From assembly GCF_019711355.1 (NCBI RefSeq), contig NZ_CP081297.1, positions 2,067,001-2,131,000 of the forward strand: a DNA stretch of 64,000 bases. The letters are read 5' to 3'. The stretch comes from Qipengyuania psychrotolerans. GTDB lineage: Bacteria; Pseudomonadota; Alphaproteobacteria; Sphingomonadales; Sphingomonadaceae. Below, in pieces: positions 17,775-25,917 of this stretch (its first letter is position 1; every line of letters begins with the position of its first letter). Made by a program: the position numbers and the translations under genes. Under the pieces are notes generated by a model. That model searched no databases. It saw only the letters and a program-made list of their open reading frames with translations, and was not told where the DNA came from.

Positions 17775-18572
17775 TCACACGTCTGTAAAATTAGCTGCGC
17801 GTTTTTGCATTCCGGCCATCACGGCTTCGATCTGGTTCGGTTTACGCATGATTGCAGACTGTTCGACGCTTTCTTCCATCAGGATTTCGTCGCCGGACTT
17901 TTCCAGCATCGCGTCAGATAGGCGCTTGGCACCGCGGATCGCCTCGGGATTGCGGTTGGCGATCGTGTTCGCAATGTCGTTTGCCTTGCCCAGCGGATCT
18001 TCGGACACGAACGTCGCGAGACCGTATTCTTTCGCTTCCTCGCCCGTGAATTCGCGGTTGGTGTAGACCAGTTCGCGCAGGACGTCGTCGCGCACCATGC
18101 CGCGCCACAGGTGATATCCGCCCATATCGGGGACGAGGCCCCACTTCATTTCCATGATCGCCATGCGGCTGGCCGGGTGGACCACGCGAATATCTGCGCC
18201 GCTGGCAATCTGCATGCCGCCGCCAAAGCATACCCCGTGCACCGCCGCGATGACCGGAACGGGACACTTGCGCCAAGTCATGGCGACTTCCTGGAAAGTG
18301 TTGGCATTGCCGTGCGTACGGTCCGTCAGCGGCTTGCGTGTCCCATCAGGCGAGGCGGTAAAGCTCGACACGTCGAGGCCGGCGCAAAAGCTGCGCCCTT
18401 CGCCCGCCAGCACTACGGCGCGCAGCCCCTTCATGGTCCGCAATTCCTCGCCTGCAGCGATGATCGCTTCGAACATCTCGGGGTCGAGCGCGTTCATCTT
18501 GTCCGGCCGGTTCAACCGGACCTGGGCAACACCGTTTTCGGCTAGTTCAATCGATACGCGTTCGCTGGACAT
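17775..18572 (-). CDS. Crotonase (enoyl-CoA hydratase/isomerase) family protein
   Basis: 265 residues with the crotonase fold: VRLNRPDKMNALDPEMFE, oxyanion-hole segments GEGRSFCAGLDVSSF and VCFGGGMQIASGADIRVV, then MEMKWGLVPDMGG. In enoyl-CoA hydratase the motif GGGCELA provides the first catalytic Glu; here the equivalent residue is Gln (GGGMQIA), while the Glu in MEMKWGL is kept. A simple hydratase is therefore doubtful, and an isomerase or other crotonase reaction is possible. The ATG at 18572 is preferred over a TTG four codons upstream. Its start overlaps the end of the upstream winged-helix regulator. Confidence 0.87.
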   Translation of the reverse strand: MSSERVSIELAENGVAQVRLNRPDKMNALDPEMFEAIIAAGEELRTMKGLRAVVLAGEGRSFCAGLDVSSFTASPDGTRKPLTDRTHGNANTFQEVAMTWRKCPVPVIAAVHGVCFGGGMQIASGADIRVVHPASRMAIMEMKWGLVPDMGGYHLWRGMVRDDVLRELVYTNREFTGEEAKEYGLATFVSEDPLGKANDIANTIANRNPEAIRGAKRLSDAMLEKSGDEILMEESVEQSAIMRKPNQIEAVMAGMQKRAANFTDV

Positions 18573-19314
18573 GACACTCCGCAAGGTTTGGCTGATCGGG
18601 CCTGCGACTTTGCGTTATCGGTGCCGACCTGTCCAGCATGGTCCGTCGCTCTCGCGAGAATGCGGTGAAACTGGAGCGGGCTTCGGTGCAGATGAAATAG
18701 CCACCGTCCTGATGGGTCTGGACCAACCATCCAAGTCCCGAAATTGCCAGCTTTGCCCGCAACCGGGAAATATGGACTTCGAGCGAATTGGTTTCAGGCT
18801 CATGCCGCAGGCGCCAGACATCGGACAAGAGTTCTGCCTTGTCCACGCGCTGGCCCGGCACTTCAGCCAGCCGCCACATCAATGCAAATTCACGCGGATG
18901 GAGACCAATCCATTTATCGTCGACGTAAGCATCGCGGTAAAACAGATCGAGCCGTACGGGCCCCACGTTGCGATGCTGCGGGATCATCTCGTTGACGCCA
19001 TCAAGCTTTAAAGCCCGTGCCGCGAGCTCCACCAATGCTACCTGGCTGGAAAGGGCATCCGCAAACCCGCCCTGAATCAAGTTCGCCCTTGTTCCTGGTT
19101 CATCAACGCCCACCGCAATTGCGCAGCGCTTTTCACCGATAAGAGCCCAGTCGGCGCATCGCCCGCCGATGCGCCAATCGACGAGCAAGGGGATGCTCCT
19201 GGCGGTTTCACCCGCTCTGAATGCCGGTTTCATTCGCCAATCGAGTAGCCGAAGATCCCAACGGCCCGGCGGGCACGGCGACATTGATAGCCATGTAAAT
19301 GTAGGTTGCGACAC
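18547..19314 (-). CDS. Winged-helix regulator with receiver-like N-terminus
   Basis: About 255 residues. The C-terminal half carries an OmpR/PhoB-type winged helix: DKWIGLHPREFALMWRLAE, then PGQRVDKAELLSDVWRL, SLEVHISRLRAKL and a terminal wing GGYFI. The N-terminal half (CAIAVGVDEPGTRANLIQG, FADALSSQVALVELAARAL) resembles a degenerate receiver with no phosphoacceptor Asp visible, so control is probably not by ordinary phosphotransfer. I chose the GTG at 19314, which has AGGAG seven bases upstream, over a TTG at 19350. The last nine codons overlap the crotonase start. Confidence 0.75.
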   Translation of the reverse strand: MSQPTFTWLSMSPCPPGRWDLRLLDWRMKPAFRAGETARSIPLLVDWRIGGRCADWALIGEKRCAIAVGVDEPGTRANLIQGGFADALSSQVALVELAARALKLDGVNEMIPQHRNVGPVRLDLFYRDAYVDDKWIGLHPREFALMWRLAEVPGQRVDKAELLSDVWRLRHEPETNSLEVHISRLRAKLAISGLGWLVQTHQDGGYFICTEARSSFTAFSRERRTMLDRSAPITQSRRPDQPNLAECHVQRTRID

Positions 19315-19414
19315 CGGTATTCTCCTAGTGCCTCCCGTCGCTTCACCCAATAATCAATTTCACTTAATCCGACTATCCGCGCGAATACTTAAGCGAGAGA
19401 GGCATTCCTGCCGG

Positions 19415-20599
19415 TCATCGGGCGTGATCGGCCAAAAACTTTTTCACGTTGCGCGCGGCCTGACGAATGCGCTGTTCGTTTTCCACCATGGCAATACGAA
19501 CGTAGCCTTCGCCCTCCTCTCCGTAACCGACACCTGCAGCGACAGCGACGTCGGCGTGTTCCAGCAATTGCTTGGAAAATTCCAGGCTGCCCATCTCTTC
19601 AAAACCAGGCGGGAGCGGCGCCCATGCAAACATGCTGGCGGCAGGTACGGGGATGTCCCAGCCTGCTCGCCCGAAGCTTTCGACCATCACGTCACGGCGA
19701 TGCTGATACCGCTCCCGGTTTGCCGCAACGACATCCTGCGGCCCGTTCAGCGCGGCGCAGGCCGCGGCTTGGATAGGTGTGAAGGCCCCGTAGTCGAGGT
19801 AGCTCTTTACCCGCGTCAGGGCCGAGATCAGTTCCGGATTGCCGACCGCAAAGCCCATTCGCCAACCGGCCATGGAATAGGTTTTCGACATGGAGGTGAA
19901 CTCTACTGCCACGTCCTTGGCGCCCTTCGCCTGCAGGATAGAGGGCGTCGGATTGCCGTCGTAATAAAGCTCGGAATAGGCAAGGTCGGACAGGACCCAC
20001 ACCTTGTTCGCCTTCGCCCAGTCGACCAGCCGCTGGTAGAATGCGGCATCGACCACTTCGGCAGTGGGATTGCTGGGATAATTGACCACCAGCACCGTCG
20101 GGCGCGGCACCGTGAAGGCCATCGCATTGTCGAGAGCCTGCCAATAACGCTCGTTTGGCGTGGTCGGGACGCTGCGGATCGTCGCGCCTGCAATGATGAA
20201 GCCGAAGGTGTGGATCGGATAGCTTGGGCTGGGCGCAAGGACGACATCGCCGGGTGCGGTGATTGCCGTCGCCATGCTCGAGAGCCCCTCTTTCGAGCCC
20301 ATCGTCACCACCACTTCACTTTCCGGATCGAGTTCGACCCCGAAGCGTGTGCGATAGTAATTGGCCTGGGCCTTGCGCAGGCCCGGAATACCCTTCGACT
20401 GGGAATAGCCATGGGCGCTGGGCTTTTGCGCCACTTCGCACAGCTTTTCGATCACATGGGCAGGCGGCGGATGGTCAGGGTTACCCATGCCAAGGTCGAT
20501 AATGTCCCGCCCCGCCTGTCGCGCCGCGTGCCGCATCGCATTGACCTCCGCGATCACATACGGCGGCAGACGTTTTATGCGGTAGAACTCGTCGGACAT
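19415..20599 (-). CDS. alaC: AlaC-like aminotransferase class I/II
   Basis: A PLP enzyme of 394 residues. Fold-type I features: GMGNPDHPPPAHVI near the start, the cofactor region GSKEGLSS, NYPSNPTAEVVD and the Schiff-base lysine in TSMSKTYSMAGWRMGF (Lys239). Closest in my recognition to AlaC/YfdZ, a glutamate-pyruvate aminotransferase that makes alanine; LL-diaminopimelate aminotransferase is a related label often applied. The ATG at 20599 has GGGAG six bases upstream; an in-frame upstream extension has no family support. It is divergent from phaC. Confidence 0.87.
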   Translation of the reverse strand: MSDEFYRIKRLPPYVIAEVNAMRHAARQAGRDIIDLGMGNPDHPPPAHVIEKLCEVAQKPSAHGYSQSKGIPGLRKAQANYYRTRFGVELDPESEVVVTMGSKEGLSSMATAITAPGDVVLAPSPSYPIHTFGFIIAGATIRSVPTTPNERYWQALDNAMAFTVPRPTVLVVNYPSNPTAEVVDAAFYQRLVDWAKANKVWVLSDLAYSELYYDGNPTPSILQAKGAKDVAVEFTSMSKTYSMAGWRMGFAVGNPELISALTRVKSYLDYGAFTPIQAAACAALNGPQDVVAANRERYQHRRDVMVESFGRAGWDIPVPAASMFAWAPLPPGFEEMGSLEFSKQLLEHADVAVAAGVGYGEEGEGYVRIAMVENEQRIRQAARNVKKFLADHAR

Positions 20600-20763
20600 G
20601 CATAGCTCCCGGGACGCTGGCCAAACATGCAGGCCATGGATACTGGAACGTCTCGTCACATTGATTACCTATTCACCGTGCAAGAGCAAAGCCGCTCGCT
20701 ATCTCAACTGTGCGAATTATCGTGTAGATGACTAAAGATGCGCTTCGACGTTATAGGATTGCC

Positions 20764-22641
20764 ATGACCGACAAACCCGATCCGTTCACCAATCTCTATG
20801 AAGGCCCGGCCAAGATGGCCCGCGCACTTCTTGCGCCGTTGATGGGTACGATGGATGCAGGCCAGCTGGGTGAAGGCATGATGTCGCCAGAAGACGCGCA
20901 GCAATGGGCCGAGGTCGCCGCCAAGTTGCAGACCATGTGGCTGACCTATCAGTCGGAGCAAATGGCCAGCCCGCAGGCGCTGGTGCCTTATTTCGATCCT
21001 GCGCGCTGGATGGCGCTGGCAACCGACTGGTACAACAAGATGCCGCTCGCTCAGGCGGAACAGCAGAAGGCCCTGATCGAGGAAGGCACACGATTGTGGC
21101 AGGACGTTCTCGGGCAATACGGCCTCGGCCCACAGGCCGGTGCACATAGCGGTGACGAGGTCGAGCTACCGCGGAAAGATCGCCGTTTCGCCGATGAGAA
21201 ATGGCGCGCGCACCCGGCATTTGCCCTGATCCACCAGACCTACCTCTTCCTTGCAGAGCGGGTGGCGGAGATGGTGGACAAGGCCGACGGCCTCAACCCG
21301 CAGCAACGCGAGCAACTGCGTTTCACCACCAAGGCGATCACCGAAGCGGCAAGCCCTGCGAACTTTCCGCTGACCAATCCGGTTGTCATGGAACGCACGC
21401 TGGAGACGAAGGGTCAAAACCTGGTCAAAGGGATGGAGCATTTGCTTGCCGATATGCGGCGCGGACAGCTGAGCCATACGGACGCCAGCGCTTTCACCTT
21501 GGGCGAGAACATCGCCGTCACTCCCGGCAAGGTCGTGCATGAAACACCGATCTATCAGTTGATCCAATATTCGCCGACCACCGAAAAGGTGATAAAGACG
21601 CCGCTCATCATCTTCCCGCCGTGGATCAACCGGTTCTACATCCTCGACCTCAATGCGAAGAAGAGCTTCGTGAAATGGGCAGTCGACCAAGGCATAACCG
21701 TATTCATGGTCAGCTGGAAATCAGCCGATGCCAGCATGAAGGACGTGGTGTGGGACGATTACGTCCGCGCCCAGATGGACGCGATCGACCACGTGCGCGG
21801 CCGGTTGGATGTGCCCAGCGTGCATGCCATCGGGTATTGCGTGGCCGGAACCACCCTCGCCGCCACTCTGGCGATCCTTCACCGCCGCGAACAGCAGGAC
21901 AAGGTCAAAAGCGCGACCTTCTTCACCGCGCAGGTCGATTTTGAAAAAGCAGGCGAGCTACTTAATTTTATCGACGACCAGCAGCTGGCCGCGATCCAAG
22001 GGATGTCACCCGACGGTTATCTCGATGGGCGGTACATGGCCGCGACATTCAACCTGCTGCGCGGCACCGATCTGATCTGGAACTATGTCGTCAACAACTA
22101 CCTGCTCGGCGAAGATTATCCGGCCTTTGACCTCCTCCACTGGAACGGCGATGTCACCAACCTGCCCGCAAAATGGCACCAGCAGTACCTGCGCGATCTT
22201 TACCGCGACAATCGGCTGGTCGAAGGCGATGCGCTGACCGTGGACGGTACTCCCGTCGATCTCGGGCGGGTGAATACGCCGACATATGTGCAGGCCGGCA
22301 AGGAAGACCATATCGCACCGGCCGAGAGCGTCTGGCGTATCACCGAACACTTTGGCGGCCCCATTCGCTTCGTGCTGGCCGGATCGGGACATATTGCCGG
22401 AGTGGTGAACCCTCCGTCCTCGGGGAAATACCAGTACTGGACGAATGATGGATCGCCGCGCAGCCTCGCCGAGTTCCGCGAAAGTGCGCAAGAGCATCCG
22501 GGCAGCTGGTGGCCCGACTGGATCGAATGGCTGCGAGATCAGGACGGCGAAACAGTGCCTGCAAAAGGCAAGAGGATACCTGGCGGCAAGGGCGATGAGG
22601 TCATCGAAGACGCCCCCGGACGTTACGTCGCCACGCGCTAA
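20764..22641 (+). CDS. phaC: Class I poly(3-hydroxyalkanoate) synthase
   Basis: Polymerises hydroxyacyl-CoA into PHA on granules. 625 residues, normal for class I. The N-terminal domain is followed by the alpha/beta-hydrolase catalytic domain, with lipase-like box GYCVAG (nucleophile Cys359), Asp515 in GKEDHIAP and His543 in GSGHIAGVVNPP. WDDYVRAQMDAIDHVR and FPPWINRFYILDL are typical. The ATG at 20764 is chosen because MTDKPDPF begins the family-like N-terminus. The phasin gene follows about 110 bases downstream with its own promoter. No phaA, phaB or phaR is in the window. Confidence 0.95.
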   Translation: MTDKPDPFTNLYEGPAKMARALLAPLMGTMDAGQLGEGMMSPEDAQQWAEVAAKLQTMWLTYQSEQMASPQALVPYFDPARWMALATDWYNKMPLAQAEQQKALIEEGTRLWQDVLGQYGLGPQAGAHSGDEVELPRKDRRFADEKWRAHPAFALIHQTYLFLAERVAEMVDKADGLNPQQREQLRFTTKAITEAASPANFPLTNPVVMERTLETKGQNLVKGMEHLLADMRRGQLSHTDASAFTLGENIAVTPGKVVHETPIYQLIQYSPTTEKVIKTPLIIFPPWINRFYILDLNAKKSFVKWAVDQGITVFMVSWKSADASMKDVVWDDYVRAQMDAIDHVRGRLDVPSVHAIGYCVAGTTLAATLAILHRREQQDKVKSATFFTAQVDFEKAGELLNFIDDQQLAAIQGMSPDGYLDGRYMAATFNLLRGTDLIWNYVVNNYLLGEDYPAFDLLHWNGDVTNLPAKWHQQYLRDLYRDNRLVEGDALTVDGTPVDLGRVNTPTYVQAGKEDHIAPAESVWRITEHFGGPIRFVLAGSGHIAGVVNPPSSGKYQYWTNDGSPRSLAEFRESAQEHPGSWWPDWIEWLRDQDGETVPAKGKRIPGGKGDEVIEDAPGRYVATR

Positions 22642-22668
22642 CCCGCTGAAAAAACGGCCCGTCGCGGA

Positions 22669-22689
22669 TTATTGTGCAGTGCACAATAA
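22669..22689. promoter_or_regulatory. Perfect 21-bp palindrome (box 1) upstream of the phasin promoter
   Basis: Arms TTATTGTGCA and TGCACAATAA around a central G. The core TGCAGTGCA is mirrored as TGCACTGCA in box 2 on the other side of the promoter. PhaR repressors of other Alphaproteobacteria bind TGC/GCA-type sites near phasin genes, so a PhaR operator is the leading guess. Confidence 0.6.
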
Positions 22690-22694
22690 ATTCC

Positions 22695-22722
22695 TTGACT
22701 TCGCACCTGCAATGTCTATTTT
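22695..22722 (+). promoter_or_regulatory. Candidate sigma-70 promoter of the phasin gene
   Basis: TTGACT (22695-22700) and TATTTT (22717-22722) with a 16-base spacer, directly upstream of the phasin start at 22750. It lies between operator boxes 1 and 2, an arrangement suited to repression. Confidence 0.5.
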
Positions 22723-22736
22723 GTGCACTGCAACAA
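22721..22736. promoter_or_regulatory. Second TGC box (box 2) overlapping the phasin transcription start region
   Basis: TTGTGCA-C-TGCAACAA, an imperfect dyad with one extra base in the right arm. Its core TGCACTGCA is the reverse complement of the box 1 core. It begins inside the -10 element, so occupancy would block initiation. Confidence 0.5.
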
Positions 22737-22749
22737 AGTGAGGTTTCCC

Positions 22750-23547
22750 ATGGCTGACAGCCCAAGCAAAATCGATGCCGCCGCCGAAAAGGCATTTGCC
22801 GAGGCCGCGGACAAGAAAACCGCAGAAGCGGTGAACACCAAGGCCGTCGAAAAGGCGGTCGAGGCGGACACGACTGCACCGGTCAAGGCCGACAAGGTCG
22901 CTGACGCCGTCGCCGCTCCCGCCGCGAAGAAGCCGGCAGCCAAGAAGAAAGCTGCCCCGGCCAAGACCAAGAAGGTCGCCGCCAAAAAGGCTCCTGCCAA
23001 GAAGGTAGCCGCCAAGAAGGCCGCGCCGAAGAAAAAGACCGCTGCCAAAAAGGCTCCGGTCAACACACCAAAGATTTCCAAGTTGAAGGACACTATCATG
23101 GCCACTGCCAAGAACGCCAAGACCACCGATTACACCGCGAAAGCCAAGGAAGTTGCTGCCGACGTGCAGACACGTGCCAAGGCCGCTTACGACAAGGGCA
23201 GCGAAATGACCCAGGACGTCGTTGAATTCCAGAAGGGCAACCTTGAAGCCCTCGTGGAATCCGGCAAGATCCTCGCATCGGGCATGCAGGACATGGGCCG
23301 CACCTATGTAGAAGAAGCCAAGGGCGCTGCTGCAACCGTCCAGGGCGACGTCAAGAAGATCGCTGCTGTGAAGTCGCCGACCGAGCTTCTCCAGCTCCAG
23401 GGTGAAATCGCACGTCGCAACTTCGACGCCATGGTTTCGACCACTTCGAAGAACACCGAAGCCATGTTGAAGCTTGCCAACGAAGCTTTCGCTCCGCTGT
23501 CGAGCCGCATGAGCCTGGCAGCCGCCAAGGTTCGCAAGGCCGCCTAA
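22750..23547 (+). CDS. Phasin with N-terminal histone-like Lys/Ala tail
   Basis: 265 residues. Residues 1-55 are acidic/Ala-rich, and 56-112 are a histone H1-like tail of repeated AAKK/PAKK units. About 117-265 is a phasin domain (VVEFQKGNLEALVESGKIL, SPTELLQLQGEIARRNFDAMV) that coats PHA granules. GAGG lies six bases before the ATG. An internal in-frame ATG at 23098 has GAAGGA seven bases upstream and would give a 149-residue phasin without the tail, close to the usual phasin length. The basic tail suggests DNA binding and granule partitioning as in Pseudomonas PhaF, where the tail is C-terminal; this is inference. A terminator follows. Confidence 0.9.
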   Translation: MADSPSKIDAAAEKAFAEAADKKTAEAVNTKAVEKAVEADTTAPVKADKVADAVAAPAAKKPAAKKKAAPAKTKKVAAKKAPAKKVAAKKAAPKKKTAAKKAPVNTPKISKLKDTIMATAKNAKTTDYTAKAKEVAADVQTRAKAAYDKGSEMTQDVVEFQKGNLEALVESGKILASGMQDMGRTYVEEAKGAAATVQGDVKKIAAVKSPTELLQLQGEIARRNFDAMVSTTSKNTEAMLKLANEAFAPLSSRMSLAAAKVRKAA

Positions 23548-23610
23548 GGCATTCAGTCTTCAATCCGCCGGGCACTCTCTCCTCTCTCTCTCGCTCGGTG
23601 GTTGGACAGG

Positions 23611-23654
23611 ACGGGTCGGACGACATTCGTGTCGTTCGGCCCGTTTCCATTTTT
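23611..23654 (+). terminator. Rho-independent terminator after the phasin gene
   Basis: A 15-bp stem (23611-23625 with 23630-23644, two G-T pairs), TTCG loop, then TTTCCATTTTT. It separates the phasin from clpS. Confidence 0.85.
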
Positions 23655-23748
23655 ACGCTCTCTTTTCGACGTTTTCTTAACTCGCCGGACCGCAGAGGCA
23701 CTCTCACGCCTTGCGATTTGACCAAACGATACGATATTGCCGCAACAC

Positions 23749-24111
23749 ATGATTGAAATGCTCCCCCTCACTCCGAAAAACGCCGCTGACGGCGATGACG
23801 ATCCACGCGAGGGTGACGGGCAGGCTAACGTCGCGACCAAGACCCGGACGAAGCCGAAAAAGCCCAGCATGTACAAGGTGCTGCTGCTTAACGACGATTA
23901 CACGCCGATGGAATTCGTGGTGATCGTGCTCAAGCGCTTCTTCCGAATGGACATGGAAGAGGCGACACGCGTGATGCTGCATGTCCACCAGAAGGGCGTC
24001 GGCGTTTGCGGTGTATTTCCTTATGAAGTCGCCGAAACCAAGGTGAACCAGGTCATGGATTTCGCCCGCGAGAACCAGCACCCCCTCCAGTGCACGCTGG
24101 AAAAGGCCTGA
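23749..24111 (+). CDS. clpS: ATP-dependent Clp protease adaptor ClpS
   Basis: 120 residues. A disordered charged N-terminus precedes the ClpS core: [20 protein letters not shown], then [24 protein letters not shown]. ClpS binds N-degron substrates through this core and delivers them to ClpAP. The [10 protein letters not shown] hallmark is intact. The ATG at 23749 is preferred over a TTG four codons upstream; an ATG at 23758 is also possible. Aat, which creates N-degrons by adding Leu/Phe, is encoded 17 kb away in the same window. The DUF427 frame begins right at its stop. Confidence 0.95.
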   Translation: MIEMLPLTPKNAADGDDDPREGDGQANVATKTRTKPKKPSMYKVLLLNDDYTPMEFVVIVLKRFFRMDMEEATRVMLHVHQKGVGVCGVFPYEVAETKVNQVMDFARENQHPLQCTLEKA

Positions 24112-24115
24112 ACCA

Positions 24116-24622
24116 ATAGCGTTCTTCGGTCATCCCGAACCCGATCCGGTCGGTGACGGTCAGGAAAGCGTCTGGGATTACCCCCGCCCCGCGATCGCAG
24201 AACCTGCAAACAGGCACATCGTGATTCGCCACGCCGGGATCACTCTCGCTGATACGCGAGGCGCTTGGCGGACGCTGGAAACCAGTCACCCGCCGACCTA
24301 TTACCTCCCGCCCGAAGACATCGCGATGGAACACATCCGCGCAAACCCGCAGCGCTCTCTGTGCGAATGGAAGGGGCAAGCGCGGTATTGGGACGTGAGC
24401 GCCGGGCCTGACGTGTTGCGGGCCGCCGCATGGTCCTATGCCGATCCCACGCAGTCTTTTGCTCCGATCGCCGGTTTCCTGGCATTCTATCCCGAGCCGT
24501 TCGATGAATGCCTCGTCGATGGCGAGCAGGTTATACCTCAACCCGGCGGTTTTTATGGCGGCTGGATTACCAGCCGTGAAGCGGGTCCGTTCAAGGGCAT
24601 TCCCGGAAGCCGGTTCTGGTAA
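24116..24622 (+). CDS. DUF427 domain protein with unclear start codon
   Basis: DUF427 proteins are small beta proteins of unknown function. Hallmarks: QESVWDYPRP, TLETSHPPTYYLPPEDI, SLCEWKGQARYWDV, ACFYP-like FLAFYPEPFDECLVDGE and the C-terminal PGGFYGGWITS. The conserved QESVWDYPRP lies upstream of the first canonical start, a GTG at 24221. From the in-frame stop at 24044 to that GTG there is no ATG, GTG or TTG. I place the start tentatively at the ATA at 24116, with AAGG nine bases upstream, which gives about 168 residues. ATA starts are rare, so a base error or another near-cognate start such as ATT at 24059 is possible. It follows clpS immediately. Confidence 0.75.
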   Translation: MAFFGHPEPDPVGDGQESVWDYPRPAIAEPANRHIVIRHAGITLADTRGAWRTLETSHPPTYYLPPEDIAMEHIRANPQRSLCEWKGQARYWDVSAGPDVLRAAAWSYADPTQSFAPIAGFLAFYPEPFDECLVDGEQVIPQPGGFYGGWITSREAGPFKGIPGSRFW

Positions 24623-24684
24623 GGCATGACGCGCGGGGTTTTTCCCGCTAGAGCCGCCACCAACGCCAAGAAACCGGAACCTGC

Positions 24685-25914
24685 GTGCTCAATTTCATAC
24701 CCGCCATCGACCGCTATATCTTCCGGCTGGTAATTGTGCCGATGCTGGGCGTGTTTGCGCTGGCAGCATCGCTGCTCACGCTGGACAAGATGCTGCGGTT
24801 GCTCGATTTCGTCGCCATCGAAGGCGGTCCGATCGGTGTCGTCTTCAAGATGCTCGCGACGCTCATTCCCGAATACGCCAGTCTTGCCATTCCGCTTGGC
24901 CTGTTGCTCGGAATCCTGCTCGCCTTCCGGAAACTTGCCACCAGTAGCGAACTCGATGTCTTTCGCGCGGTGGGGATGAGCTACGGGCGCCTGTTACGCG
25001 TGCCCTACGCGATCACGATTGTGTTCATGGCGATCAATGTTGCGCTGGTTTTCTTCGTCCAGCCGGTCAGCCGCTTTACCTACGAGCGCCTGGAATACGA
25101 CCTACGATCCGGCGCGCTGGGCGCTTCGATAAAGGTCGGCGAGTTCACTACCCTTGCCGACCGCATGGCCCTGCGCATTGAAAAAAGCGAGGATGACGGG
25201 CGCAAGCTGATGGGTGTTTTCGCCCGGGTTTCCAACAGCAAGGGACAGGTCCTCTCGATCTCGGCGCAGGAAGGGGCATTCCTTGCCACGACCGATGATC
25301 CGGACACGATTATCCTGCGGCTCACCAACGGCACCATTGTCCAGGACACCGGCAGCCAGACACCGCGCGTGCTGACCTTCACGCGTCACGACTTGCCGAT
25401 CGACCTGCCCGCAATCGAGCAATTTCGCGCTCGGGGCGAGGACGAGCGCGAGTACATCCTGCCCGAACTCCTGCGCGTGGGATGGGCCGACAATCAGTCC
25501 GAAACAAAGCGCGACGCGAGCCAAGCCAGCTTCAATTTCCGATTGGTCGAGGTGGTCATGATGGCGCTGATGCCGCTCTTGGCGGTGGCGCTGGGTATAC
25601 CGCCCAAGCGATCGACCAGCGCTCTGGGGGTGTTCCTGTCGATCATCATGGTCGTCGCCTATCACAAGATAAATCAATATGGAGAGGACGTGGCCGCGCT
25701 AGGCCTTGCCGACCCGATCCTCGCCCTGTGGGGGCCGTTCGTCATCTTTGCGGCGCTAATAATATGGATGTACTGGCGGGTCGCGTTCGTACCCGGCGGG
25801 CAAGCTATCGGTGCGCTTGAAAACTGGTTCGCCAAGATATCGAAGAAGATCGGCAAGCTGTTCAAGCGCAAACGGCGTGTGATGCATGACGAAGACCTGG
25901 CGGCGGAGAGCTGA
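24685..25914 (+). CDS. lptF: LPS export permease LptF
   Basis: YjgP/YjgQ family, 409 residues. An N-terminal membrane bundle (IDRYIFRLVIVPMLGVFALAASLLTLDKML, PEYASLAIPLGLLLGILLAFRKLATSSEL), a periplasmic beta-jellyroll domain at about 125-270, then a C-terminal membrane bundle. With LptG and LptB it extracts lipopolysaccharide from the inner membrane. The start is GTG with GGAA six bases upstream. The next gene, lptG, begins after a three-base gap. The C-terminus ends in a basic and then acidic cytoplasmic tail. Confidence 0.92.
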   Translation: MLNFIPAIDRYIFRLVIVPMLGVFALAASLLTLDKMLRLLDFVAIEGGPIGVVFKMLATLIPEYASLAIPLGLLLGILLAFRKLATSSELDVFRAVGMSYGRLLRVPYAITIVFMAINVALVFFVQPVSRFTYERLEYDLRSGALGASIKVGEFTTLADRMALRIEKSEDDGRKLMGVFARVSNSKGQVLSISAQEGAFLATTDDPDTIILRLTNGTIVQDTGSQTPRVLTFTRHDLPIDLPAIEQFRARGEDEREYILPELLRVGWADNQSETKRDASQASFNFRLVEVVMMALMPLLAVALGIPPKRSTSALGVFLSIIMVVAYHKINQYGEDVAALGLADPILALWGPFVIFAALIIWMYWRVAFVPGGQAIGALENWFAKISKKIGKLFKRKRRVMHDEDLAAES

Positions 25915-25917
25915 GCG

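Noticed and set aside
19169..20605. A 478-codon open frame on the plus strand opposite alaC and the regulator
   Set aside because: No domain or ribosome binding site; the minus-strand aminotransferase is unambiguous.
22918..23060. Repeated AAG-rich DNA in the phasin gene as a repeat element
   Set aside because: The repetition is at codon level for Lys/Ala residues and belongs to the protein tail, not to a mobile or CRISPR repeat.
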